Assembly (NCBI RefSeq): GCF_000143415.4 | Contig: NW_003314270.1 | Coordinates: 2,759,668-2,823,667, forward strand | Length of the DNA stretch: 64,000 nucleotides | Direction: 5' to 3' | Source: Selaginella moellendorffii | Lineage: Eukaryota > Streptophyta > Lycopodiopsida > Selaginellales > Selaginellaceae | In this document: positions 9,840-20,569 of the stretch, piece after piece | Layout of the letters: every line of letters begins with the position of its first letter | Numbering within the stretch: position 1 is the stretch's first letter | The notes under the pieces: generated by a model | The model's input: only the letters and a program-made list of their open reading frames with translations | Told to the model about the DNA's origin: nothing | Databases searched by the model: none | Made by a program: the position numbers and the translations under genes

Positions 9840-12354
9840 ATGAGTCGCGGCCGCGGAAGAGTGCTTCCAGCCCTCGCAATTGCGGTCTTGATCTTCACGA
9901 CGTCGTGCTGGGGGAAATTTCTAGTGGAGAAGAATAGCATCAGCATTACCACGCCTGACAGCATCAAAGGTACATACGATAGTGCCATAGGGAATTTTGG
10001 CGTGCCGCAGTATGGGGGTAGTATGGTCGGAAATGTAGTCTATCCAGAGAAGGGCGCCACGGCATGCCGGAATTTCTCGGAGTTTGGCATCACTTTCAAA
10101 GGCCTCAAGAGTGGAGGCCTTCCCACAGTTTTGCTCGTGGATAGAGGAGGTAAGAAAAATTGATTCTTTTGTTTGGGTAGTGGATGAAGTTCATTTCCTT
10201 TTCTTCTTCCAGATTGCTACTTTGCATTGAAAGTATGGCACGCTCAGCTCGCGGGAGCTGCTGCTGTTCTTGTAGCGGACGACAAAACTGAGCCACTGAT
10301 CACTATGGATTCTCCGGAGGAAGATAACGTTTCCGCGGAGTACGTCCAAAACATAACTATACCCTCTGCATTGGTGGAGAAATCGTTCGGGGACAAGCTC
10401 AAGGCAGCTCTCCAAGCGAAGGACATGGTGAACATCAATCTCGACTGGCGAGAGTCATTGCCTCATCCAGACGACCGCGTGGAGTACGAGTTTTGGACGA
10501 ACAGCAATGACGAGTGTGGACCGAAGTGTGAGGCGCAGCGGGAGTTTGTCAAGAACTTTAAAGGCGCCGCGCAGATTCTCGAGCAGGGGGGATACACGCA
10601 GTTTACTCCTCACTACATCACATGGTACTGCCCCGACGCGTTTATACTCAGCAAGCAGTGCAAGTCTCAGTGCATCAACCATGGCCGCTACTGTGCTCCT
10701 GATCCGGAACAAGACTTCAATCATGGGTACGATGGAAAGGATGTGGTGGTCGAGAATTTGAGGCAGCTTTGCGTTCACAAAGTCGCCACTGAGATGAAGC
10801 GTTCGTGGGTGTGGTGGGACTACGTGACCGACTTTCAGATCAGGTGTCCGATGAAGGATAAGAAGTATAACAAGGATTGTGCCGAGGAAGTCTTGAAGTC
10901 GTTGCGTAAGTTTTTTGCATACATTTTCCTTTTCGCGGCTCACTTACATGAGTTTCATTTCAGGCTTGCCGATTGATAAAGTGCAGAAATGCATGGGAAA
11001 CCCTGAGGCTGATTCAGAGAATACAGTGTTGAAGGAAGAACAAGATGCGCAGGTAAGAGGCTTAATTTTATGATCCGAGGATCCCTATGGAAATTTTTTA
11101 CTCAGGTGGGACATGGTAGCCGCAGTGATGTTACAATTCTTCCTACATTGATCATCAATAATAGGCAGTATAGAGGGAAGCTAGACAAAGGAGCGGTGCT
11201 GAAAGCAGTGTGTGCTGGCTTTCAAGAGACTACCGAGCCGGCTGTCTGCCTAAGTGAAGGTATGGTGTTATTGTTGATGCGATGGTTAGCCTGAAAACTA
11301 ACTTAACGAGCTACACAGGAATGGAAACGAATGAGTGTTTGACGAACAATGGGGGGTGTTGGGAAAATAAAAAAGCCAATGTCACTGCATGCAAGGTAGG
11401 TTCTGCTTCCAGTTCTATGGACCACTGAATCGTCTCTGTTGTGGTGCAGGATACCTTCCGGGGCCGAGTTTGTGAGTGCCCCGTGGTGCAAGGTGTGCAG
11501 TTCGACGGAGATGGTTATAGCCACTGCGAAGGTGCGTAGCTCAAGCCGAGAGCCCAACTTAACTGACACTGATTTCGCTCGCAGCTGTTGCCTCTTTACG
11601 GTGCAAGATCGACAATGGCGGTTGCTGGCACGACACGCGCGATGGTGTGCGTCACTCGGCCTGTCAGGTGTTAGAATACTCTCTCCGACGAGAGAGTTTC
11701 CGTTTTTCTTGTCTGACCGCTTTGGCATCGTCTCGTTTCAGGAAACGCATACAAAAGGTTGCGAGTGCCCCGCCGGTTTCAGGGGCGACGGAGTGAACCA
11801 GTGCGAGGGTGAGACAAAGGCATCTTGTCTTGCACTTCGTTGCCAGCGCTTTGGCCAACCTTCAAAGTACTAACGTGTTTGTTATATGCTTTTCTAGATG
11901 TCGATGAATGCAAGAGCAAGCTCGCCTGTCAGTGTAAGGAATGCCACTGCAAGAACACATGGGGGAGTTATGACTGCCAGTGCGACGGAAATCTCCTCTA
12001 CATCAAAGAGCACGACACTTGCATCAGTGAGTCAAATCCCTTCCCAAATCTCTCCTCCTTGTTTTGGCTCATCCCTGTCCTCTTCCCAGGTAAAATAAGT
12101 GTTACGAGAGTAGGATGGTCAGCAACATTCTTTATTCTGGCGGGCTTGGCCGTTGTTGGAGCTGTTGGCTACGTTATTTACAAGTATAGAATCCGGGTAC
12201 GTGATCTCTCTGGCATTCATTCCGGTTGGTATTGAGCTGTGTGGCTGCTGGTTGGCAGTCTTATATGGATTCGGAGATTAGAGCGATCATGGCGCAGTAC
12301 ATGCCTCTGGACAGCCAGAACGAAGTCCACCGCCACCTCGAGGAGGAAGCGTAG
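9840..12354 (+). CDS. VSR: Vacuolar sorting receptor (BP-80/VSR)
   Basis: Eleven exons (9840-10149, 10213-10905, 10964-11052, 11106-11259, 11319-11395, 11450-11531, 11585-11667, 11742-11808, 11898-12026, 12090-12196, 12259-12354) give 628 residues, the normal VSR length. A signal peptide (about residues 1-25) is followed by the protease-associated domain (FEFGITFKG-like region, residues ~50-165). The VSR central region follows with [21 protein letters not shown] and [16 protein letters not shown]. Three cysteine-rich EGF-type repeats come next ([33 protein letters not shown]), the last calcium-binding. One transmembrane helix ([20 protein letters not shown]) precedes a cytosolic tail with YMPL, the YxxL-type adaptor-binding signal of VSRs. 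The protein carries soluble vacuolar cargo between Golgi/TGN and prevacuolar compartments. No defect was seen. Confidence 0.97.
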
Positions 12355-13373
12355 TGATTGATTGGGTGTAAGTCGATCGTTCGTTCGTTTGTTGATGCCA
12401 TTTCTCCGTGTGTAACTTTAGAGGCTGTCCCTTTGTTTTTTTCCCAGAACACTTGCGCTGCATTGTAAACCTGGAGAGATCAGGCCCCGTCTCTTCGCTC
12501 GCTTTCTCCGTTTTGTATTTCCACTTCGCTCTTGTAGGTAGGCATTGTACATAGTACCAGAATGAAAAAAAAAAAAGAGAAAACTTTAGGAGTACGCAGA
12601 GCTGGATGGACAATCGACTGGAAAGATAAAATATAAAAACATTGTAAAGACCTTACAACTTTGTCGCTGTTAATTCTATAACGGAGTGGCTGGCTGGCTG
12701 GCTTGTACGCTTTCCCTGCCTCGAAAGAACACAGAAAACCATGAGAAGGATTACAAAAAGAGCTTTGACCGTGATTCTGTGACTCTGACTCCCTCACCGA
12801 GTAGTCCAATTCGCAGTGATCCAAATCGTTCGGATGGTCGTTTTCTTTTCTCTCATCTGTGCAGGCTTTAAGGATCCAGACAAAATTTGCTGCAGGCGGG
12901 GGGCCTCCGCGTGGTCCATAGCTTTGTGTTTGCCACACCAACCCAAAGTAGAATATCTCCTGGGGAGAGAAAAAGAAGAATTTATAGAGATCGATCGATC
13001 GATCCCCTTTTGCTTCCAAGCAAAGTGTTCTTCCTTCTTTGCCTCCCTGTGCGAGCTGAGCTTGCTAGCTTTAATATAGATTTCACGATACCTTCTCCTG
13101 ATTCGTCCCGAAAAACTATAGACTTTGCGCACCCATCCCCCTGCAATGATGGTGTGAGAGCTCTTAAAACCATAGCAACGAACCAAACTAGCAAGAAAGA
13201 AAAAGAATTCTTCTTCTCTTCTCGAGAGAAGAAAGAAGGAATGGTGGTCGCGGGACTTACTTGTCACGACGACAATGAGTTTAAATTCGAGCTCCTATCC
13301 TCCTGGAACAATCAATGGGCCGAGAAATCGTGAGAGGGGAAGCTCGAGAGAGAAATTCAATCGAGAAGGTCAC
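12355..13373. other. 3' regions of two convergent genes
   Basis: The left part holds the VSR 3' untranslated region and the right part that of the minus-strand gene ending at 13374. It contains a poly-A run at 12568-12579, GATC repeats at about 12991-13003, and pyrimidine-rich tracts. No further protein-like frame was found. Confidence 0.5.
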
Positions 13374-13826
13374 TCACTTTGAGATTCCAAATCGCTTCTT
13401 GAGCCACCGGATGACGCTGAATCCCTTGCCCTTGCCGGTAGCGGCCGGGCACGATTTAATCGGGGGCTTGAGCTCCACCACTGGCGTCGCCGCGCCGGTC
13501 GTGTTTGTGCTGGTCGACTTGGAGAGATTGTGGTGATCCTTGAGCTCCAGCACGGGCGAGAAGATTTGCATGGCGGTGCCGACGGTGCTGCCCACGCTGC
13601 CCACGCTGCGGCTGCGGCTGAGCTGCGCGGTGGCCTTGGCGTCGCCATGATCGATCGTCGCGGAGATCGCCGAAATCTGTCCCAGCGGCGCCGGGTGCTC
13701 CATCCCGGCCGGATCTTGATCTTGCTTCCGGAACATACCTTGATCCGTGAATGTCCAATTCTCCGCCCAGCTCATCCCCGACGATCCCTGCCGCCGGAAC
13801 GAAATCCCTCTCGTCAGCGTTGCCAT
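13374..13826 (-). CDS. Short basic protein with an ISFRRQGSSG motif (MAPK-substrate-like)
   Basis: A single exon of 150 residues. The N-terminus MATLTRGISFRRQGSSGMSW strongly resembles the conserved start of Arabidopsis At1g15400/At1g80180, small MAP-kinase-substrate proteins that share ISFRRQGSSG followed by a tryptophan. The middle is Ser/Thr-rich and low in order, with Ser-Pro at FSPVLELK. The C-terminus is basic (WLKKRFGISK), similar to the basic ends of that family. No membrane segment is present. The function of the family is only partly known. It is divergent to the HAD phosphatase, with 372 bp between start codons. Confidence 0.65.
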   Translation of the reverse strand: MATLTRGISFRRQGSSGMSWAENWTFTDQGMFRKQDQDPAGMEHPAPLGQISAISATIDHGDAKATAQLSRSRSVGSVGSTVGTAMQIFSPVLELKDHHNLSKSTSTNTTGAATPVVELKPPIKSCPAATGKGKGFSVIRWLKKRFGISK

Positions 13827-14198
13827 GGCAGCGAAATCTCTCGCGGGATCCCTGGATTCTACCGCTCTGCGCGATTTTCCAGAGAGATCCTTCGATCCCG
13901 CACGGCGCCACTACCTAGAATCTATCTATGCGATCGTGACGCTAGAGATTTTCGCAAAGCATCGCCATCGCGTGCTCGTCTCCCCCGTCTTCTTCCTCGT
14001 CACAGCAAACCAAGAAAACCAAGAACATATCGCCCTGTTTAAAAACCCCGTACGGCTGAGATTCGTGGAGAATATCCCCAGTTTATAAGAACGGATGGGA
14101 TTTGCCGCGAATATCCCCCACAACTGAGGGAATCTCCTTCCTTTTAGTGGGCATATAATTCCACCACTCACTCTCTTTTTACGTGTAGGGTTTCTGCG
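13827..14198. promoter_or_regulatory. Divergent promoter between the ISFRRQ protein and HAD phosphatase genes
   Basis: 372 bp between opposite start codons. The sequence GTTTATAAGAACGG at about 14080-14093 includes a possible TATA element (TTTATAA) for the rightward gene. No other site was recognised. Confidence 0.4.
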
Positions 14199-15740
14199 AT
14201 GAGGTTTGTCGTTCTCTTCTTTTTACTTTCGGACGATTGATCGATCGATTCTCTCGCAATTGCAGTGGAACAGCGCCAGCAGCAGCATCATCGGCCGCAA
14301 ATGTGGGATCGCTGGATTTAAATCCTCCCTCGATGGAGCTCCAGCGGCGGATCAAGGAGGCGACCGATACCCCGCGAGAGAATCAAAAGGATTTTCGCCT
14401 GGAGCATCTCAAACAGCTGCCCTGGCCCGACGCGGCTTACATCCGAGAGGCGAGGAGAAGAGTCCTTGACAAAGAAGGATTTATCATCGACATGGATGGA
14501 GTGATTTATCGTGGCGATCATTTGCTTCCAGGCGTCAATGAGGTACTCTATCAAATGTTCTCCCCTCTTTTTCTCTGGTTGTATGTGTTTGTGTTTACTT
14601 CTCCTTTTAGTAGCTAGTTTCCTTTTGAAAAGCTTGTACGTGTTGTTTGTGCTCGAAGTCCACCTCGATGATATGTGCTAATGCCACCCGTCAATCCTCA
14701 ATGCAGTTTGTAGCGTGGCTCACCGATCATGGAAAGCGTTTCGTCTTTCTTACGAATTCCAGTGACAAGACGCCAGACGAGCTACACAGAAAGCTCTCTC
14801 GTCTCGGCGTTGTTTCTCACGGATCTAATTTCTACACTTCAGCAATGGTAAGCAAGCCTTTTAGTTTCTACGTATCCAGCTAAAACTCACAGTTTTCTTT
14901 TCAGGCAACGGCGGCCTTTCTTACAAGCCAAAAGCCGCAAGGCAGTGCTTACGTCATCGGAGATCCGGGTCTTCATCAGGTACGTGTAAAATCTGAATTT
15001 GAGATCGGAAAAAAGCTCAAGGGTGACTTGCAGGCGCTCTACGCTTGTGGATATGTTATGAACGATGTTAACCCGGACTATGTTGTGGTCGGCGAAACAC
15101 GCAACTACAGGTAAGAAACGAGGCCATTGAAGTTCTTGCTTTTATGTAAGAGTGGAATTTACAGCTATGAGAAAATAGAACACGCCGTGCATTTGGTTCT
15201 AAACGGCGCTAAACTTATAGGAACGAACTGCGATAAAACGGATCCGAGCCCTGCTTATCCAGGAGAGGTAGAATGTTTGCTTGTCTATACCCAGGAACAA
15301 ACGAAAACTAACGTAAGTAACTTTCAGGTCATACCAGCTGCTGGTTCATTGATAACTCCCATTGAGAAGGCCTCTGGCGTGAACGCTTATTTCGTTGGAA
15401 AGGTAAAGTCCTAGAAAACATGGATTGGATGACTGAAACCTTTTCTTACAGCCAAATCCTCTGATGATGAGGAGCGCTCTATCAGTGCTCGGAACGAAAA
15501 GAGTAGAGACTGTAATTATCGGCGATAGGATGGATACCGATATTCTAGGCGGCCTTGAGGTAAGATCGACTTTATTCAGCGAAAACAGATTCTAAACGTT
15601 TTCCGTTTTTCTAGGCTGGGATTGATTCTGTGCTCGTTCTCAGCGGGGTGACATCGTTGCAAGACACGAGGCAATGGTCTTTCCTGCCGCGGTTCGTGCT
15701 GCGTGGTATTTTTGATTTAGTAGACAGCAGCGGGAGCTAA
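14199..15740 (+). CDS. HAD-superfamily phosphatase of the NagD/phosphoglycolate-phosphatase type
   Basis: Proposed exons 14199-14203, 14266-14542, 14707-14847, 14905-14979, 15034-15110, 15165-15267, 15328-15402, 15452-15559 and 15615-15740 give 328 residues. Motif I is DMDGVIYRG, with Asp nucleophile and acid/base Asp. Motif II is LTNSS. Motif III/IV is [13 protein letters not shown], binding magnesium. The C2-type cap between motifs II and III marks subclass IIA (NagD/PGP). Such enzymes dephosphorylate small phosphate esters such as 2-phosphoglycolate or pyridoxal phosphate; the substrate cannot be told from sequence. The first exon is only ATGAG, spliced to TGGAACAGC. If that is wrong, the first downstream in-frame ATG is at 14333. 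The stop lies one base from the stop of the convergent PDZ gene. Confidence 0.88.
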
Positions 15741-15741
15741 G

Positions 15742-16508
15742 TTAAGTTCTCAACCCGCCATTGTCATTCCTCGGTTTGCATTTTTGGAGCTCCAGCGCAA
15801 CCTGTAACGTGCGAAGAACAGTATTGACAACAGCGATTCTTTTCATGGACGAAGATCCAGATATTTTCTACGTACCGTCATGTAGCCGGGATGGGTGCCA
15901 ATGGCAGCGATCACCTGTCGAGCAGAGCTTATTTGGAGACAATTCCAAAGAAAGAAGACTTTGACGCACCGTTTCAAACTTTTCACCTCGGACGTTTAAG
16001 CGGACGACTTGCATTCCTTTGCGAACGGTGACGCCTTGGTAGACCTCTTGATCCGCGTAGACAACCGCGCTCGTTGCAATCAGCTGGTCGCCGACTTCTA
16101 CCAGGCCACTCTTCTCTGCGTTGCCTCCTGGTGAAACTTCGGCCACGAAAATGTTGCCTGCAGCGTCCTCCTCAAGGATCATGCCTGTTCGAAATGAAAC
16201 ATCAAAATAAGAAATGGAGGAGTGTTTGTTGCTTGTTCTTCTTCCTAGATATACAGACCCAAAGGTTTTCTTAGCTCCACTTTGACTCTGCTGCATCCGG
16301 GTGGAGGAGCATCTTCCGAGGAGCTGCTGCTGATTTGTGGTTGATTCGTTGGAGATGTTCTAAGAATGAATTTCTTGTGCTTGGGCAGAAGAATGGTCTT
16401 TTCACCTGCATAGAATTGGAAAGGATATGTATGCACACTACCTCGATTTCTAGCTAGGAGGATCCTTGTAGCACAGGAGCAGCAAGGCCATGGATTGACC
16501 AAGGCCAT
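15742..16508 (-). CDS. PDZ-domain protein with transit-peptide-like N-terminus
   Basis: Five exons on the minus strand (16508-16442, 16405-16259, 16184-15970, 15914-15876, 15801-15742) give 175 residues. The N-terminal ~60 residues are poor in acidic residues and rich in Ser, Arg and Lys, as in plastid targeting sequences. The PDZ domain runs from VKVELRKPLG through NIFVAEVSPGGNAEKSG, VGDQLIATSAVVY, VRLNVRGEKFET and VIAAIGTHPGYMT. The KPLG carboxylate-binding loop is split by an intron. The layout resembles the PDZ part of plastid proteins such as MET1/ZKT, but the TPR part is absent. An alternative ATG lies 12 bases upstream at 16520. A partial second copy lies at 19753-20172. Confidence 0.82.
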
Positions 16509-16612
16509 GCCTTTTACCACACACCACTGATTTAAATGAAATGGATATTCTTTAAATGGTAGAAAGCCGGTCGATCCCTTAACAACTCAACACTGTGCCT
16601 CTTGCGGCCCAG

Positions 16613-16842
16613 GGAAGAGATGGATGCGTTCGAGCAGCAGCTCCGCTGCGCGAGCCAAAGCCAGAGATTCCACTTCCCTTCGTCCGAGGGAGCTGTGTGG
16701 GAGGCAGATCAAGTTTTGGATTGCATAATAAAAAGGCGCTGCAGGATGAGATCCAGAAGCTCGAAGCCCATGAGCTGCTTCGATGGATCCGTGATCTACG
16801 AGACCAGGCAAAGTTCCAGGACCAAGAGGTGATAAAGAATTA
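16613..16842 (+). pseudogene. C-terminal remnant of a third 7TM paralogue
   Basis: The frame starting at REEMDAFEQQL and continuing QRFHFPSSEGAVWEA matches the C-terminal tail of the 7TM genes downstream (EEMDNFEQEL and QRIHFPSSEGAIWEA). LQDEIQKLE, in another frame, matches their last exon. The membrane part is missing and the frames are broken. It shows that an older duplication of the 7TM gene preceded the 3.7-kb tandem duplication. Confidence 0.65.
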
Positions 16843-16915
16843 ATAATCTCGGGTTGAGAAAGTCAAGAACGAGGGCTGGAAGAACAGATAGAGATCGAGC
16901 GAGTTTCCCTCGTCC

Positions 16916-18098
16916 ATGGCGTCTGGATGTTGCAACCAAGGGTGTTACATGAAAGTGGTGCCCAGTGATCCAGACACTCCCTACGACTTCACACTCTTGG
17001 CATTTGCTTTGGCCGCGACAATTCCATTCATCGTGGCGAATGGCGCGCTCTTCGCCCATCGCGGGCGCTCCTACTTTCGAGCGCAGGGAGGTGTGTATCT
17101 CATCCTAGGGAGTTCGCTAGCGGGCTTAGTCTGGATAGCATCCCAGTTCGTCAACAATGACCACTTCAGCAGGATCGGGCCGCTCAGGAGCTGCTTGCTG
17201 TGGACGTTCTGGCTCCAGGGGACGGCTATTTGCCTGTGGTTCGTGCTCACTATTCTCCGGCTTGCTCGGATGTACGAGCTCAGCAAGAACATCGACAACT
17301 GGTCGTGGAAATACTACGTTTTCGTCGCCCTGTGCCTGCTTCCCAACGTCATCCTGTCCACCGTTGCTAGCTTGAGTGACTTCCATGAACACGAGAGAAG
17401 GTACAGTTCATGGCTTGCGATGTTTCACCTCTTTCTCTCTCGGACTGATTGCTCTTGATGCCAGCGTTCGGTTGTGCAAGCTAAGCAAGAACTGGAAAAC
17501 CACCGTCTTCTCCGTGTATACTCCATACTGGCTGGTGCTCATCTTCTTCATCTATAAGCTGCGCAAGCAGGAGGATCCACTGCTATCTACCGAGTACAGG
17601 GACACTGTGGACTACTTGGCTGTGACTATCGTCATTATCATGCTCGCCAGCATGGCGGATGTGACGATAACTAGCGATACTATCCCTGGCAGATGCGCCC
17701 TAACGTTTTCAACATGCTGCCTCGTGTTCTTCAACTTTTGGATACGCTTCGGGTGGCCGATTTATCTGTGTCTCTTCAGGCCCAAAGAGGAGATGGACAA
17801 CTTCGAGCAGGAGCTAACTTACGGTGGTGCCCAAGCTCTGGACATGGTTTGCAGCCAAAGGATACACTTCCCTTCCAGTGAAGGTGCTATTTGGGAAGCT
17901 TTCTCCAAAGCTAGTGACGATCGGGACAGATACAAGGTATAGCTTGCTTCTATCTCTTCTTCTTCTTGCTCTCTAGCTAATGCTACACTGAAACAGGATG
18001 AAATACGGAAGCTGGAATTGCAGAAAGCGTTGCTGGAAGGGAAGATCCTAGAGTTACAAATGCAAAAGAGAAAAGCACTTGGATCTGGTCACTCTTAA
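16916..18098 (+). CDS. Seven-transmembrane protein, RGS1-like membrane half without an RGS box (copy A)
   Basis: Exons 16916-17400, 17465-17936 and 17997-18098 give 352 residues. Seven hydrophobic segments are visible, for example LLAFALAATIPFIVANGAL, LLWTFWLQGTAICLWFVL, YYVFVALCLLPNVILSTV and TTVFSVYTPYWLVLIFFIY. The short MASGC start, the third segment (LLWTFWLQG) and the loop before segment 6 resemble the receptor-like half of plant RGS1, which couples a 7TM domain to G-protein deactivation. After the last membrane segment only ~80 residues remain, charged and helical (EEMDNFEQEL, then DEIRKLELQKALLEGKILEL), so the RGS box is absent. The RGS1 relation is from pattern comparison only. No frameshift was found. 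Confidence 0.75.
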
Positions 18099-18476
18099 AG
18101 TTAATCTCTCAATTGACTTTTTTCTTTCTTTTTGATTCTTTACTTGACTTTCAGTCCAGACTTATCTTCATCATTATATATATAGAGAGATATTTAAATA
18201 TCTATAGAAAATTATAAAGCAAAATAACTACACTTAATTAGAAAACTTGAAATAACTGCTTACACTATCAGGAGATTGAAAGAATACTTATTACCATGAA
18301 GTCGTTAATTTTTCTCTGTACAATAAACATCAAACTCGTGAGTGTTACAAAGAGCCATCCCAAAATCGCGCTCGCGGATCAGGAGAAACGAAAAATGAAG
18401 AAAAAAGAGAAACTAGAAATCCCTTTTGGTGTGGTGTCAGTGGTGTTGGTTTGTTGTCTGTCACAGCCCCGATGGA

Positions 18477-19290
18477 TCAATCCTCCATGTTCCCCTGCAA
18501 TATGGACAGCTCCCCTTCCTTCATAAGTATGTCCTCCTCCAGGAGATGAACTCTTCGCTTGAGCACTTCCACCTCGGCACTCATTCGCAGGGCCTCTCGT
18601 CCCAATTGCTCCGCCTCGCTTTTGATCGAGTCCCTCTCCTTTCTCGTTCTCACCAGCTCCTCCTTGACTTTGCTCCAGTCCTGGACCCGATCGTTCAGTC
18701 CGCGTTGGAGCCAAGTTATCTTCTCCTCCTTCTCGGCAAGCTGTGCAAACATCACCCAAGTTCTACCATCAGAAAAGCAAATAAATGCGAGAGAGAGAGA
18801 GAGATGGAGTACCTTGTGCTCGAGGCTAATCACTCGCTGGGCGGCCTCGTCCACGAGTGCTTGCAGCTTCACAGCGTCCTTCTTCAGCACGAAACGATCC
18901 TCCACGGTCCTTTTCGTTTCAACGTCTTGGTGCTCGAGCTCCACTTCTCGCGCGCACAGCTTCTCCCTCAACAGCACGCAATGCATGTCTTGCACCTTGA
19001 GCCATGAGCTCCTCTTTCAAATCGTTAGGTTGCTCTTTCATCTGGACAAAGCACAATCACAGTTTGATTAGAACAAAGTAGCCACGACAAAGCTTTTACC
19101 TGCTCCAGCTCGGTCTCGCTTTTCTGGCAAAGCTCCGATTCTTGTTTGAGCCTCGTTTGAAGGTCCACAATCTCCTTCTCCTTTGCATTGTACAGCCTGA
19201 ACAGCTCTTCATTTCTACCCGTCAGTCGTTGGATCCGTGTCTCGAGCGTCTTTCTGGCCTCGGACATGTTTTGCTCCAGCCCCTGAATCG
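18477..19290 (-). pseudogene. 3' part of the coiled-coil gene, disrupted copy in unit 1
   Basis: These are the last exons of the gene whose intact copy is at 22294-25991. Relative to that copy there is a 1-bp deletion near 19324 (an A lost from a run of five) and a 7-bp insertion near 19000. Both shift the frame. The 5' two thirds of the gene are absent because the duplication breakpoint lies at 19752/19753. Sequence downstream of the premature stop at 19291 is therefore not translated in the chimeric transcript. Confidence 0.8.
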
Positions 19291-20172
19291 TCACATCCTT
19301 TTTCCCGCACTCCGTACGCGCTGCAAAAGCTCTGATTCACGCTCCAGCAACTTGTCTTTCATCAATTCCAGTCGCTCGCTCATTTGGTTGAGCTGCTCGG
19401 CAGACACCTGCACATTGTCGGACTGATATGGTAAGATGCCAAGAGCAAAAAAGATAAAGCGCTCTCACCTCTAAACACTTTTGAACGTCGCACTCCGTGT
19501 CTTCATTCCCGTCCTCGCTTACCCTTTTCCTGAAGGCCGCCTGCTTGGCTACGATTCCCTGTAGGAGCCTGTTCGTCTTCACTACAGCTTGTAACCGTGT
19601 TTCTAGCCATTTGAAATCTTTGTCTTTATCCTGTAGCTGCAGCTTCCGCTTCGCGATCTCGTCCTGTAAGCTTTTGACCTCCTTGTCGACATTTTTCTTA
19701 CGCGATTCCATTTCGCGGATAGAGTCGGTTTTTGTCTTCTCCTCCCTCAATGCTTCTACCAGGCCACTCTTCTCTGCGTTGCCTCCTGGTGAAACTTCGG
19801 CCACGAAAATGTTGCCTGCAGAGTCCTCCTCAAGGATCATGCCTGTTCGAAATGAAACATCAAAATAAGAAATGGAGGAGTGTTTGTTGCTTGTTCTTCT
19901 CCTTAGATATACAGACCCAAAGGTTTTCTTAGCTCCACTTTGACTCTGCTGCATCCGGGTGGAGGAGCATCTTCCGAGGAACTGCTGCTGCTGATGATTT
20001 GTGGTTGATTCGTTGGAGATGTTCTAAGAATGAATTTCTTGTGCTTGGGCAGAAGAACGGTCTTTTCACCTGCATAGAATTGGAAAGGATATATATGCAC
20101 ACTACCTGGATTTCTAGCTAGGAGGATCCTTGTCGCACAGGAGCAGCAAGGCCATGGATTGACCAAGGCCAT
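19291..20172 (-). CDS. Chimeric PDZ/coiled-coil open frame created at the duplication junction
   Basis: Exons 20172-20106 and 20069-19917 are the first two PDZ-gene exons. Exon 19842-19469 starts as PDZ exon 3 and, at 19753/19752, passes directly into coiled-coil sequence. The text runs NAEKSGLVE then ALREEKTKTDSIR with the frame preserved. Exon 19407-19100 then carries a 1-bp deletion, so the frame ends at 19291 after about 236 residues. The product would have a transit-like N-terminus, the first half of a PDZ domain without its C-terminal strands, and about 110 residues of coiled coil. Splice sites and the duplicated PDZ promoter region are kept, so transcription is plausible. A stop this early could trigger nonsense-mediated decay. 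Confidence 0.6.
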
Positions 20173-20262
20173 GCCTTTACCACACACCCCTGATTTAAAT
20201 GAAATGGATATTCTTTAAATGGTAGAAAGCCGCGTGGCCCGTCTATCAGCAGTGTGCCCCAA

Positions 20263-20500
20263 GGGAAGAGATGGATGCGTTCGAGCAGCAGCTGACCAGC
20301 GCCGCTGCGCGAGCCAAAGCCAGAGATTCCGCTTCCCTTCGTCCGAGGGAGCTGTGTGGGAGGCAGATCTAATAAAAAAGCGCTGCAGGATGAGATCCAG
20401 AAGCTCGAAGCCCAGGAGCTGCTTCTCCAGGAGAAGATGGATCCGTGATCTATGAGACCAGGCAAAGTTCCAACACCAAGAGGTGATAAAGAAGTAATAA
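20263..20500 (+). pseudogene. C-terminal 7TM remnant, unit 2 copy
   Basis: Counterpart of the remnant at 16613-16842, again starting with EEMDAFEQQL and retaining pieces of the last exon. An ~11-base difference after EQQL changes the frame relative to unit 1, which fits the absence of selection. Confidence 0.6.
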
Positions 20501-20569
20501 TCTCAGGTTGAGAAAGTCAAGAACGGGGGCTGGAAGAACAGATAGAGGTCGAGCGAGTTGCCCTCGTCC

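Larger units (their letters stand above)
16095..19752. repeat. Direct tandem duplication, unit 1 (3658 bp)
   Basis: Unit 1 begins inside PDZ exon 3 at CTTCTACCAGGCC and ends inside a copy of the coiled-coil gene at CCTCCCTCAATG. It is nearly identical to 19753-23569. It contains the 5' part of the PDZ gene, a short 7TM remnant, 7TM gene A, and the 3' part of the coiled-coil gene. It is 159 bp shorter than unit 2, equal to the length of an LTR present only in unit 2. Confidence 0.92.

Noticed and set aside
10455-10943. Antisense frame inside VSR exon 2
   Set aside because: Shadow of a strongly supported coding exon with no independent evidence.
18379-18759. Minus-strand 126-residue Gly-rich frame, repeated at 22196-22576
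   Set aside because: Out-of-frame reading of the last coiled-coil exon in both duplication units.
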